A stretch of 64,000 nucleotides of DNA from Leishmania infantum JPCM5. Taxonomy: Eukaryota; Euglenozoa; Kinetoplastea; Trypanosomatida; Trypanosomatidae. Below, piece after piece: positions 33,609 to 44,561 of the stretch. The stretch's first letter is position 1, and each line of letters opens with the position of its first letter. Made by a program: the position numbers and the translations under genes. Location of the stretch: assembly GCF_000002875.2 (NCBI RefSeq), contig NC_009401.2, positions 261,843 to 325,842 on the forward strand, given 5' to 3'. The notes beneath the pieces were generated by a model, which ran no database searches, was not told the origin of the DNA, and saw nothing but the letters and a program-made list of their open reading frames with translations.

Positions 33609-34129
33609 TTTGCGGGCTTAGGCGTGAGAACGTGTGTGTATATGTGTTCGTGTGTGCGTGTGCGTCCACAGGTCGGTGTGCGGCAAGTGAACGTCAGCAA
33701 AACCCGGAATAAAGTGGCGGAAAGAAATCGAATGAGAGGAGGCACAGCGGCCAACTTGAGTGTGATGCGTTGAACCTTCTTGCTCACCTATTCCAGTGAA
33801 CTCACGTGTAATAGGATGATAGACACCTTCGTCCAAGCTGTGCAGCATAGCTGCCATATGGATGTCCTCACGCACATGAAACCCAGTTCGAAAAAGGGAA
33901 GAGACGCACAAAATAGCGCGAGGCGGAAGGGAAGATGAGGAACACATGCGCGATGTCAACAGAAGTCCGCAGAAGACTAGGGGAACCCCTCCCGAAGGAT
34001 TGCGCCTACTAGCTTGTAGCTGACACAAGTGGTTGGCAGCTCTGCGAAGAACAGCGGCAGGGGGGACCGCAGCGGCGAAAGAGGAGTGGAAGCGCATTGT
34101 TTTTCTTTTCATCCCCAACCACCCCCATA
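33609..34129. other. Intergenic region
   Basis: Contains a GT-rich run at about 33630-33663 just upstream of the YWTD-like start and otherwise unremarkable DNA. No gene is supported. Confidence 0.5.
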
Positions 34130-34687
34130 CCCTGATAGCTGAGGAGACCTCCGTGCGTGGCATCTCAGGGTCCAGCACCCCCACTGTGTGAGGAAGCCAG
34201 GCGGTCCCTCTATCCCTGCCAAGTGCCAGAGCCACTTCCGGCGGTCACAGGGCCGAGCGCCTGCGACGTGGCGAAGTCAGGGCGCCTCATCGCCACCGAT
34301 GCCGACGGCCACACCCTCGACGGCGTGGCGTCGGAGCGACCCGAGACCGCGAGCACGCCTGCACCATCCATACGATCGACGAGGCGCCAGCGCGACTCGA
34401 GCACATCCCGCCCCGCCCTCGCCGCCCACCGGTGGAGGGAGCCTGCGCCACCGCGGGAGATGCACCACGCGGCCACCGGCACAAATGGGGAGCGGCTGTG
34501 AGGCGGCACTGCAAGGCGGGTGGGTGGGGAGGGCTCGAGGCAGAGGCCGTGCTGCGATGCCCGAGTTGGCGCAGTGCCGCGCCGGCGTGTGTCTACGGCT
34601 GCTTCGCGCCACGCGACGGGTGGCCTGTGGCAGGGCAGGGTCGGCGGCTCGAGAGTGGAACGGGACCTCATGCTGTGTGGAAGAGAC
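34130..34687 (+). mobile_element. SIDER retroposon, copy B
   Basis: A ~558-bp copy in the same orientation as copy A. The 5' end is CCCTGATAGCTGAGGAGACC, a subtype shared with copy D; CCCTGA at 34130-34135 can pair with TCAGGG at 34165-34170. The interior matches copy A almost base for base, and the 3' end is of the GAAGAGAC subtype shared with A and C. It lies downstream of the 96-aa ACBP gene, opposite to its direction. Confidence 0.85.
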
Positions 34688-35545
34688 GTGGACTCACATT
34701 GAGGGAGCGGCGAAGCAAAACACAGCTAATAAAAGTCCAACATGTTTCGGTGTGTTTGTGACGTCGAGAGCAACAATGATGCGCAGGCTCAATGTGTGTT
34801 GGCGGGCACGTCCATCACAACAGCAGCACAAGACAGAAGAAATTTGACGAAAAGGTGAACAGGCAGCCAATCACTTATAGACGGGAAAACATAGACATAG
34901 AAAAGAGGAGGAGGGAGGGAGGGAAGGAAGGAAGCGGAGGAGGGGGACGAAGCAACAGCAAGCGCACCAACGCAGTGTGAAGCAGAACGAGGAGAGAAAT
35001 GCGCGCGAGATGTCCACACGGTTGGATAAGTAAAGAGAGGGATGGTGGGTGTAGGTGTGGGTGAGGAGGACGGAGAAGCAGCGTAGTACTTGACGAGAGA
35101 AAGACAAGCACAGGGAGTGGCCGATAGACACGCCGGAAGCAGGTGCGTGCGTCTTTGGGTGCCCCTCCTCTCCCTCTCTCGCCTCCGACTCACGCACCAG
35201 CGCGCAGGCCCCAACCGAGAAACCGCAAACTTCGTTCTGCGATTACAGCTTCCCTAGGCAGCGGTGGCACTTCTACACACCCGCTCCACCCAACCCCTTG
35301 TATCCTTTTCTCTCCTCGTGCTCTTCGGCACAGTTCATGCTTCTCTCCTGCCTTAATGTCGTGAATGAGCTGCCGCGCGGTCTAACGTCATCGAAAACCG
35401 CACACGGGCACTGCAATGCGCGACACTGCATGCAGAAAGACCCCGCGCACAGACAGAGGGACGTGTGCGGTTTAACACTCGTTTAGTCTGTGGCCGGTGC
35501 GTGCTCCGCGCGTGCACGCCCACGCTGCTTATTTGCGTCGAATGC
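34688..35545. other. Intergenic / 3' UTR of the 96-aa ACBP gene
   Basis: Purine-rich on the plus strand at 34895-34955, giving pyrimidine tracts in the transcript. No gene is supported. Confidence 0.5.
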
Positions 35546-35836
35546 CTACGCAGGGTTCCACGGGTGGCCCTTCTGGGATGTGACCTCGATCAGGCACTGC
35601 ACGTACGCCGCCTTGGCGTCCTCCGACCGCATGCCCTTGCGAGAGTTCCACGCATCCCATTTGGCACGCGCCTCGACCTGCACGGCCCACGGCTGGTTGC
35701 CTGTCACGTCACCCTCCGTCGCCTGCTTGTACAGGGAGTAAAACTGAAGCTTGGCGGCGTTGTCCAGCTGCACTGGACCGTCCTTGGGAAGGGAGCGCAC
35801 GTACGCCACGGCGGCCTCGAAGTCAGCGGCAGACAT
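35546..35836 (-). CDS. ACBP: Acyl-CoA-binding protein without PTS1
   Basis: A 96-aa ACBP. Residues 1-80 are the same as in the 103-aa ACBP at 28796-29107, including FYSLYKQATEGD and KWDAWNSRKGM, so acyl-CoA binding should be retained. The last 16 residues are different (ending KGHPWNPA) and lack SKL, so this form should stay in the cytosol. The shared DNA (35597-35836 against 28868-29107) shows only two base differences that I can see, then similarity stops abruptly on both sides. This pattern suggests gene conversion or a recent partial duplication rather than simple descent of whole genes. Confidence 0.9.
   Translation of the reverse strand: MSAADFEAAVAYVRSLPKDGPVQLDNAAKLQFYSLYKQATEGDVTGNQPWAVQVEARAKWDAWNSRKGMRSEDAKAAYVQCLIEVTSQKGHPWNPA
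35597..35836 (-). repeat. 240-bp ACBP block, copy 2
   Basis: Partner of the block at 28868-29107, in the ACBP gene that lacks SKL. Confidence 0.9.
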
Positions 35837-36313
35837 AGCGCAAGTGTGGTGCGTGTACGTGTGTTTAGGGGAAGGGTAAGGGAGTTAACGTACTATTTTC
35901 AAGCACCTTGCTAGAAGGTTTGACAAAATTGATAGAAGAATGAAATGGCAGAGGCTTGAAAAGGTGGTGAGTCTGTCGTGCAGGGTTGTAGCGCACATAC
36001 GAACACGCGTGCCTCGGCAAACACGCTCACGCACACACACACACACATACATTGGTGTGCGCGTATAGAGGTAGAGGTAGGGGCGGCAGATGCGCGCGCA
36101 AGAGGGAGGGTGTGATGAGAGGGACGAAAAAAAGGGCATGTTTAGGAGAAAGGGAGAGAGCAGCGGGATGGCCATGCGCAAGCATCGAGAGAGAGAGTCA
36201 TGACGTACACACCAGGTTCACGTGCGGCCGCCACGTAGAAAGCAAAGAGGTAGATGAGAAAGAGCACAAAGGCGAGAAGCACATGCGCACTGCGTTTCGC
36301 ATACTGCCTACCG

Positions 36314-36339
36314 GTGTGTGTGTGTGTGTGTGTGTGTGT
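36314..36339. repeat. (GT)13 microsatellite
   Basis: Thirteen uninterrupted GT dinucleotides in intergenic DNA upstream of the 96-aa ACBP gene. Confidence 0.9.
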
Positions 36340-38070
36340 CACATGCACCTTCACCACCATCGCAGTAGAAGTACTGTATAAGCCGTTCCTCATCTTGCCT
36401 GTTGCATATTTTTTCCCTCCCTCTGATGGTTCGTTGCTGTGCAGCATTGTCGGCACGAGCACACTCCAGGTGCGTCTGTGTACGTGTGTGCATCAATCGA
36501 CTAGAAAAAAAAAAACAAAGAGGGAGAGAGATGAGGTCTCGCAGAACGGTCATGGGGAAGGGGAGTAGACACATATTTGAAAACAAAAGAAAGAGGGCAA
36601 TGGCACCGTCAAGCAAACACAAGCTCGAGGGGATGCGCTGCCACGCACTCTCACTCTCCAAAGTCGTCTGCTTTCTCAACCTCGTGGATTGGTTCTTATG
36701 TATTCCTCATGTGCCCTACTCCCTTTCCCGCGAGCGCTTGCCCCCTTGCCTCCGTACTCTTGTCCGGTGGAGAGCGAGAAGCGTCGAGGGCACGAAAGTA
36801 GAAGGAAATGTAAAGAGCGAGTGAGGCAGTCGTGCCACAGCTCAGTCCATCTTCGCATCACTATGATAAAAAGCTGCACGTTCTTTGGACTCCGTCTCTT
36901 GTATTCTGGACATCTGCAACGTAAGTCCTTGGTCATCGATGCCTCCGCCTGCTTCACGCTTGTTCTTGCAACGCACCTCGCTCCGTTCGTCATAAGCCGC
37001 CTTGCACCAGAGGCACACGCGCACGAGAACAACGGCAGTTGGCCAGCTCTGCGCAGGACAGGCTCCGAAAAGTCCGCGCTGAGGCGCAGAAACCGAAGAC
37101 GGGCACGACAAAAAGAAACAAAAACAAAAACAGGAAGAGAAGACAGAGAACGGAGGAACACATTCAGAGAGAGAGCGCCATCCGTAAAGCACACCACCCG
37201 CGTCATCGGTGCAGGGAGGATCAACTAAACTGACCCGAGGGTGGCAGGAGATAGCAAAACAGAGAAGGCCGTCGCCGTCAAAGATCGTCAAGCCAGAAGA
37301 GGTGAATGGGGGCGAATAGAGAACAAAGAAATAAACACACGCACATGCCCGCGGCAACATCGAGAGATGGGCAGTGGTCAGACTGTGCAGTGATAAGCGA
37401 CACCTAGTCGCTCAGGGCAATGTCGTTGCCCTCGCCACTGCTGCCCTGCACCCTCCCCCGTGAGCCACCAAGAAAAAGGCAACCCGCATACGAATACAAT
37501 CAACATCAAAACACGGCGTTGTCGTTCGTACGTTACACATGAGTAACAGCAAAAAAAAATTATAAAGGGCATAGAAGAATGGTGAGTCAAGGAGGAGACA
37601 GCACGGCAGAAACGCAGCAAAAAAAACAAAGAAATGAGGTCGGACGAGTGAAGTGATGTACAACAGAAACGGTAAGGAGACAAAACATTCCCCCGCTAGT
37701 GTGTGTGCGTGCATCAGAAACTCGTATAGACACACAAGCAACGACTCCGGCTGCTGCTGGCGATCTCCATCCTACGCCTGCACAGATGCTCCTTCATCAC
37801 TTTACCTTGCATTGTCGTTGTCGTGAACGCTTGGTAGACACACATTTTCTGCTTCCTACACACTCGCCTTACCCCACCCCCTTTTCCGCCTTGCGCTCGT
37901 GTCGTCGGCGTCTGCTGTTACAAAGGCCCTTCTCACGGATAGGCTTTCACGGACCTTCACGCAAGAGAAGAGCGAGCAAGAAGGGAGTGGGGTGCCGGCG
38001 AAAGGAGAGGCAACTTAAGACGGGTAGGTGAACGGTCAAAGAAGGAATAAGACGGAAATGGTTCAGATAT

Positions 38071-38085
38071 GGGGGGGGGGGGGGG
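38071..38085. repeat. Poly-G homopolymer (15 nt)
   Basis: Fifteen consecutive G on the plus strand in the long intergenic region upstream of the 96-aa ACBP gene. Confidence 0.85.
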
Positions 38086-39022
38086 CAGCGAAAGACGCAC
38101 AAGATAAAACTAGAAAATGTGCACGTGTGCACGTGCGTGTCAATAGAAGGGGCGGTAGAGAATGGGAGTAAAGCGGCGCAGAAAAAGGAGGTGAAGAACG
38201 GAAGAGACAGAGAGATGCCGTGTAGACAACGAGTCATGATGGCTTGGAAACAGGGGGAGGGATAGGGAGAGGGGGGCGGAAGAACTGCGCGACCACAAAC
38301 ACAAAAGGAGAATGTAACAAGAGAAAAAGAGGAGCGGCTTAAGCAAATCTCCGGCCACAACTGTACCGCAAAGGCACGCACGCACGCAAAGGTGGAGCGA
38401 GGGAGCGCGCAAAAACTCACGTGTACATTCTATGCACATGCGCCTGGGCTTCCTCCGTGAGTATATCCGGAGCACGCTGTCCTTTCCGTTCCCCACACAC
38501 ACACACACCACACGTACGCCTACACACATATCAGAGCCGCCTCCACCTCCCACGTGTTTGGAGGAAGCGGCGTTGCGGAGAAAAGGAGCCGAAAACGAGA
38601 CCAAGTACACACAATGCTACCTGAAGCGGAAAAGAGGGCCGGGGATGCGCGGCGAGAAAGCGATGGAGAGGGAACATCTTAATGAGACGGGCGGAACCGC
38701 AAGCAGGGCTGAAAGCGCAGACAAGAGGCGCGAGTACGCCAAAGGGCAGCCTGCATCTCCTCCGCAGCGGCTCTGCCACCCACCCGCCCCACAAAGCGTC
38801 TTTCCAGGAAGAGGGAGAGACAGGAAGGCAACAGCCACGTAAAAGGCATCTGCGATTACGGCCACACAATCGCTCTTCTCTCCCTTCGGCTTCGTTTCAC
38901 CTCACCCCGTCCTCCCTCCCTCCCTCTCATCGCCTCGGAGTATCGCCAAAACAAAAAGGAACGAACACAAAACTAAACACGGAACATATACGGCAACGAG
39001 GGGCTTTCAACCGTGAGCCCAC

Positions 39023-39580
39023 GTCTCTTCCACACAGCATGAGGTCCCGTTCCACTCTCGAGCCGCCGACCCTGCCCTGCCACAGGCCACCCGTCGCGTG
39101 GCGCGAAGCAGCCGTAGACACACGCCGGCGCGGCACTGCGCCAACTCGGGCATCGCAGCACGGCCTCTGCCTCGAGCCCTCCCCACCCACCCGCCTTGCA
39201 GTGCCGCCTCACAGTCGCTCCCCATTTGTGCCGGTGGCCGCGTGGTGCATCTCCCGCGGTGGCGCAGGCTCCCTCCACCGGTGGGCGGCGAGGGCGGGGC
39301 GGGATGTGCTCGAGTCGCGCTGGCGCCTCGTCGATCGTATGGATGGTGCAGGCGTGCTCGCGGTCTCGGGTCGCTCCGACGCCACGCCGTCGAGGGTGTG
39401 GCCGTCGGCATCGGTGGCGATGAGGCGCCCTGACTTCGCCACGTCGCAGGCGCTCGGCCCTGTGACCGCCGGAAGTGGCTCTGGCACTTGGCAGGGACAG
39501 AGGGACCGCCTGGCTTCCTCACACAGTGGGGGTGCTGGACCCTGAGATGCCACGCACGGAGCTGTGCCTCGTCGTCAGGG
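39023..39580 (-). mobile_element. SIDER retroposon, copy C
   Basis: A ~558-bp copy in the same direction as gene transcription, about 80 bp downstream of the stop of the 545-aa protein gene, hence very probably inside its 3' UTR. On the minus strand it starts at 39580 with CCCTGACGACGAGGCACAG (copy-A subtype); the start can pair with TCAGGG (plus-strand 39540-39545). GCAC...GTGC between them can form a four-pair stem. SIDER2 elements in 3' UTRs are known to destabilise Leishmania mRNAs, so an effect on this gene is plausible. Confidence 0.87.
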
Positions 39581-39659
39581 AACGTAAAAGCGGAGCGAGA
39601 GCAAGAAGACCGACAGGAAGGTGGGACATTGGTGTCTGTGTCGGTGCACGTGTTTCACC

Positions 39660-41297
39660 TCAGCGAGTCCCTTCCGCAGGCACCCACAGAGGTGCGCCCA
39701 ACAATCGACCTGCGCGTTGTTTATTCATGTCCTTCAGGCCTGCTGTTGCCGTTGCTGCTGTTGTGGGATGGCTGTCGGCCAAGGGGCTATGGGTACTAGG
39801 AGAGGGGGAGGGCTCCAGAGCAAAAGGTATGCCAGCAAGCGTCGTGTGCGGGCGCTCGTGCACCGCTGCCGCTTTCTCCGCTGTAGCCGACGATACCACC
39901 GTCGGGATCCCGCGGCACACGATGGCCACCACCGCACGCGAGAACTTCCGTGCCTCGCGCTGCGTCCAACCGGTCATGTTGTAGAGCAGGTCGTCAACCG
40001 CCATGACGTACAGCGGTGTGAGCTGCTCCTCTGGTAGCACGACACCGAGCTGCCTTGCAATGGGTGGCTGCTCCAGATAGAAGCGAGTGCGGCGGGCCAT
40101 GCACACGTCCATGGCTTTTTCAAGGAAGGCAGCGCAGGCCTCCACCGCAAAGTGCTGGCAGAAGCGATCCATGGCTTGACTCTCCGCAGCGTTCGCACCC
40201 TGTAGTCTCCAGGGAGACGCGCCGTACTCTCGTATCACACGACGACGGCTCTTCTCGTTCAAGGTGGGGCGCGGCACATTCTTCGGCACAGGGTGTGCTG
40301 CCCCGGTCTGAGGTCTGCCCTTCACCGAGCGCCCCGTAATCGATGACGGTAAAGGCGCTGCCGGCTGCGCGGCCTGCGCAAAGGCACGCTCCTGCTGCTT
40401 GAGGCACTTTATCACTGTTTTGCGGTCCTTCTTGAGGGCAATCGCGTGCACAATACGCACCTGATGCGCGACAGAGAGCTGACGTAGACGAGATAGGTAG
40501 TAGGAAGTGATCGCCCCCTTTAGCTCTGCGGGCAGCTCCGGCACAGGACGACTGGCCGAGAGCAGCTCGAACGGAAGCGGCGCCACAGGCTCCCTTACTG
40601 CGCGAGAAGTATGCATGTTGCGAGCCGAGCGCGCAGCCAACTCCATCGGCGTGGAGACACGGTCACGATGCTCTTTGGATGCACAGCAAGTGACGGTAGG
40701 ACCGAGACTCAACTCGCGACGCCGACGTACAAAGGGCTGGGCAGCTGGATCGGCCCAGTCACGCTCTCGTTGCGGGGTGGCGACAGACGCTGGTCGAGGG
40801 TTAGAGTTCTTAATGTAATCCTTCATCACCGCTGCACGATTGCGCACTACGCTTAGCATCGCCAAGTTCCCCACGAATTCGCGCACTGTCCACGCGGCGC
40901 CTGCTGCGGTGGCAATCGAATACGGCTGCTGCTCGCCACCGGCGGCGGAGTAACTGGCCAACTCGCTAGACTGAGCCGCGTCGGCGCGCCGTACCTGCAT
41001 GATAGTCCGTCCACTGGGAGTGCGACGCACAACAGCACGCTTTGCGGTGGCCGAAATAGGCGTGCCATCGCTCTGCTGGTGCCTCCGTATGCTTGCCTTT
41101 GTGCTCGGCGCCGTCACCGAGGCGGCCGCGGGGGCTTTTTCTGTTGATTCTGAGGCAGCCGGACTAGGGTCTGCAGCCGTCATGACAGACGAGCTGGAGA
41201 ACGTGTAGTCAACGGGAACGCGGGTGGAAGAACTAGACATCGGTAACGATTTTGGAAAACAGAAATCTCGACTCATGTCGGTGCTGCGAGCATCCAC
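39660..41297 (-). CDS. Hypothetical protein, 545 aa
   Basis: Unknown function; no family recognised. The N-terminal third is Ser/Ala/Thr-rich and basic with no clear fold. From about residue 240 to 460 the sequence looks globular and helical (ELKGAITSYYLSRLRQLSVAH, then MDRFCQHFAVEACAAFLEKAMDVCMARR and LTPLYVMAVDDLLYNMTGWTQREARKF), and that part is likely the conserved domain. The C-terminal ~80 residues are again low-complexity. The start is uncertain: ATGs at 41297, 41276 and 41240 are all in frame, and the last (MSSSSTRVPVDY) would give 526 aa. No signal peptide or transmembrane helix is evident. Confidence 0.72.
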   Translation of the reverse strand: MDARSTDMSRDFCFPKSLPMSSSSTRVPVDYTFSSSSVMTAADPSPAASESTEKAPAAASVTAPSTKASIRRHQQSDGTPISATAKRAVVRRTPSGRTIMQVRRADAAQSSELASYSAAGGEQQPYSIATAAGAAWTVREFVGNLAMLSVVRNRAAVMKDYIKNSNPRPASVATPQRERDWADPAAQPFVRRRRELSLGPTVTCCASKEHRDRVSTPMELAARSARNMHTSRAVREPVAPLPFELLSASRPVPELPAELKGAITSYYLSRLRQLSVAHQVRIVHAIALKKDRKTVIKCLKQQERAFAQAAQPAAPLPSSITGRSVKGRPQTGAAHPVPKNVPRPTLNEKSRRRVIREYGASPWRLQGANAAESQAMDRFCQHFAVEACAAFLEKAMDVCMARRTRFYLEQPPIARQLGVVLPEEQLTPLYVMAVDDLLYNMTGWTQREARKFSRAVVAIVCRGIPTVVSSATAEKAAAVHERPHTTLAGIPFALEPSPSPSTHSPLADSHPTTAATATAGLKDMNKQRAGRLLGAPLWVPAEGTR

Positions 41298-42320
41298 ATC
41301 GGATATCTAGGGGTTGGTGAGTGAGCTTTTCGATTGAGCACTGGTGCTTGTGCTGCAAAGCCACGAGAGATGAAAGATGTTCAGACGCCAAAACGCGGAG
41401 AGGGGCAGAGAGAGTGAGAGAGAGTCGCGTACGATGCTCTTGTGGAAGACGCTAGGTCAAGTCAAGGAGCGTGGCACTCCGTATTGACGAAGAGACGGAG
41501 ACGGAGGAAGAGTCTACTGCACAGTCCAGAGACATCTGCAGCTGCACCCATACAAGATACGCACATCTTTATGAAACCTCAGAAGTGCGCACCACGCGCG
41601 ATGGAGATACATGCAGCTCAGTGAATTAGCGGCACTCAATCTCCGATCCAACGCGTGTGCGACTGTGCACTCTCTCCCTTCTACACTGTGGAGATCACGA
41701 TGGTGGGCATGACCCTGTGCAGACTCCTCACCGCCTTCTCGAGAGGGACTCCGACTTTTTTGTGCGTGTGCGCGTGTGCGCGTGTGCGTGGTGTCGCACC
41801 ACGTCGATGGTCAATTTCAGCGACCAACGAGAGATACGACACAGGAAAGGGGGACAAGGGGGCAGAAAAGAAGGAGAGAAAGGAGCACGAAAAAATAATA
41901 ATAAAACTTCAGCGGTGCCACTACAGCGCATCTCCGTCTGGATCTTCTGATGGCCGTGCTGGAGACTCGAGCCGTGACAGCATCGGCCTTTCCATCTCCC
42001 CTTCTTTACCTTTCTGACGCTCCACTTCGCCCCTACCCTTTTCTTGTTTTCGTTTGTTTGTCGGGTCTTCGTCATGGGGTGTGACGAAAACCACCGATGC
42101 AGTCCATCACTTCCATCACAACAAGCACGGACAACCCCAACAGCGTAGGGCACCAGTGACGAGGTCACACGGTAGCCATCACATCGCCATGGCCAAAGCG
42201 GACAAGAGGGAGAACAAAAACACAACAAAACAGCAAGAAGGGGCGCCAGTTAAGAGAGAGGGAGGCAAGAGAACACTCCCTGTCAGTAGATCGTCGCCCC
42301 AGATGTGTCCGCATCGACTC

Positions 42321-42362
<42 letters not shown>

Positions 42363-42433
42363 GTGTGCGTGTGTGTCTACTCGAGTGAGAGGCACGCTTC
42401 GGAACTCGCCAAGGTGCATACAGGAGAGTATGC
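41298..42433. other. Intergenic region with long GT microsatellite
   Basis: No gene is supported. A GT array occupies 42323-42357 and continues imperfectly to about 42376, just downstream of the hydrolase stop codon. Confidence 0.55.
42323..42376. repeat. (GT)n microsatellite
   Basis: About 17 perfect GT units followed by GC-interrupted units, in the likely 3' UTR of the alpha/beta hydrolase gene. Confidence 0.9.
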
Positions 42434-43681
42434 CTACTGCCTGTTCTTCTTCTTTTCCTTCTTCTCCGACTTCTTGGTGTTTCCATCGCCCTTCTCGCCA
42501 AACGGCGCGCTGCTGCCCATGAGCTGCGCCATCTCCTTCGCGGCCTTCTCGAAGCGCCGCTTCATGACAACGTCCGGCTCAAACCGCTGCATCCACGCCC
42601 GCACCACATCCGCCACCTCGTCTGCGCACTTCGCGGAGAGCAAATCCTCGTGATTATCCGCTGTCTTAATGACGGTCGGCCTTCGCAGACCAAAGAACTC
42701 CTTATGAATTGCAACATCCGTAATGGGCTGTTTTACTGGCACAAGCAGCTGAAGAGGGTGGTGCACCTGAGCGAGGTGCCGCACGGGCACGTAGCGGTGC
42801 TCATCTCGCACCAAGCCCTTTTCCTGAAATACAGAGGCTGAGAAGAGGTGATCCTCGTAGAGAGACTTGTCCGCCGCTGCCGGGTACGGCAGAGTTGTCT
42901 CCAGGGCACTCCTCAGCGACTCTATGGCGAACGAGAGCTCGGCGGGGGGCACGTTGACGTCCTTCCTCGCCTTTGCGATCTCCTCTCGCTGCTTCGTGTT
43001 GCGCACGAGTTGTTCCGTCACCAGTGGGGTGTCCAGCAACAGCAGGGACCCAATGCGATGTGGATACGCAGTCGACGCAGCCATGCGAGCTGCCACCAAG
43101 GCACCGTAAGAGTGCGCCAGCACGTGACTCCACTGCACGTCCATCGCATCCAGCACAGCACAGACATGGCGGCACGACTGCTCCATCACGTTGATCTCGC
43201 CAATGGACACCTGCAGCGGAACGAAGACGGCGCCGTGGTCCCATGCAAGCGAAGAGAGCATTGCGTCGTATCTCTTCGCGGCCTCCTGACACGCATCTAG
43301 CACGGCCGTCGCAGACTGCTCCAACCGAGCGACACTGTGGTCAAGAATAACGAGAGGGCGGGGGCCGAGTTGATCGCCGTGGTAGAGCACCGTTGTCGGC
43401 ATGCTCGATCGAGCCTCGGCATCTTTCACAGTGTGCAGCTGCCAAGGCCTGAAGGTCAGCGTGTGCCATGCCTTTGTTGAACCTATCGTCCGCCTTGCGC
43501 CGTTGACAGGTGGTGCCGGCGGCGGTGGTACTCCGCCCATACCTTCATTCCTACTCGAAACAATGCCCGATGTAGATGCAGTGGCTGCCGCTGGCTTGGA
43601 AGCGCCGGCGGACAGCGCCGTCGCCGCATCACCAGAAACGGCTCCCGCGGCCGCGCGTCTCATCCACCTTACCGAGCGCAT
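42434..43681 (-). CDS. Alpha/beta-hydrolase fold protein
   Basis: A 415-aa protein. The nucleophile elbow is VLAHSYGALVA (Ser in A-H-S-Y-G, fitting G/A-x-S-x-G), followed by a hydrophobic strand IGSLLLLDTPLV as in esterase/lipase-type hydrolases. A strand-plus-Asp (LLVPVKQPITD) and NHEDLL near the end of the fold are the natural candidates for the acid and the catalytic His. The first ~70 residues are Ala/Ser/Arg-rich with few acids (MRSVRWMRRAAAGAV) and could be a mitochondrial targeting sequence. The C-terminus is a Lys-rich tail (KKSEKKEKKKNRQ). Substrate unknown; nothing in the neighbourhood fixes it. Confidence 0.85.
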   Translation of the reverse strand: MRSVRWMRRAAAGAVSGDAATALSAGASKPAAATASTSGIVSSRNEGMGGVPPPPAPPVNGARRTIGSTKAWHTLTFRPWQLHTVKDAEARSSMPTTVLYHGDQLGPRPLVILDHSVARLEQSATAVLDACQEAAKRYDAMLSSLAWDHGAVFVPLQVSIGEINVMEQSCRHVCAVLDAMDVQWSHVLAHSYGALVAARMAASTAYPHRIGSLLLLDTPLVTEQLVRNTKQREEIAKARKDVNVPPAELSFAIESLRSALETTLPYPAAADKSLYEDHLFSASVFQEKGLVRDEHRYVPVRHLAQVHHPLQLLVPVKQPITDVAIHKEFFGLRRPTVIKTADNHEDLLSAKCADEVADVVRAWMQRFEPDVVMKRRFEKAAKEMAQLMGSSAPFGEKGDGNTKKSEKKEKKKNRQ

Positions 43682-44561
43682 TACGAGCTGTCGTTCTTTT
43701 GTTGCTGCCGAAAATTCGTATGGCCGCGCTGACGAACGCTTCCTTTAGTCTTGCAAAACGTCCGAAACTGCGGACACGCGTCGCGCAGCAGAGGAGCCAC
43801 AGAAGCGCACACGTGTCAGGCTCTTCTCGTTCCGCCGTTGACTGGCATCAAAAAAATCGTAGCAGCCGACGAGAGGTGCTGAGGTAGTGCACCTCTAGAA
43901 CCAGAAAGAAAGAAAAAAAAGAAGGGCACGGAGACAGAGAGAACGAGGGAGAATGTCAGTGATCGCGGTAAATTGTGAGGAAAACACGGCTGTGGCATAT
44001 TTTCCAGACATTCGAGAACTTGGGGAGGGCGGACTTGCACACGAAACCCGTGGCCTTGAGACCTCATCCTTACGCACGTGCACACACAAGAATTTGTTTG
44101 AGCGGGGCCTGCGCGCGTGTTTCAAGAACCGATTGTGGTACAGAAACCCAGCCCTTTGTTGCTTGTGCCCGCTCACACGCCAGCCGCTGATGACGCTCTT
44201 CACGGACCTCGGAGGCGCACAAAAGCCATGGGATGGTTGTTCTTGCGGCATGCTTTGGTGACATCATTTTTTTGCTGTTGTTGTTTGCTTCGCTTTGCTC
44301 CGCGCTTCGCCTTCGCAAGCTGCGCGTCGGTAAGCCGTTGAACCTCTTGAATACTTTTTTGCGCTTTTTTGCAAGTCCCTCCCTCTCCTCCCCACCCCCC
44401 CGCCTCTCCTTATGAGTCTCATGTACCCCCTTCGCCCGCGCACACGCACTCCGTGAAAGTAGGAGAGAGGGAGAGAGACTCAGAGAGATGCAGACACCAC
44501 GCGCTAACAAAGACACTTGTACCTCCCTATAACATCCACATTCAACTTTGGTTATCGTTTC
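43682..44561. other. Intergenic region
   Basis: Between the hydrolase start and SIDER copy D. No gene is supported. Confidence 0.5.

Larger units (their letters stand above)
35837..39022. other. Long intergenic region with GT microsatellite and poly-G
   Basis: About 3.2 kb without a supported gene. It contains a (GT)13 run at 36314-36339, a 15-nt G run at 38071-38085, and many purine tracts. Open frames here are low-complexity translations and are not accepted. Confidence 0.5.

Noticed and set aside
38682..39545. 287-codon open frame on the plus strand
   Set aside because: Its second half is the antisense of SIDER copy C and the first half is low complexity.
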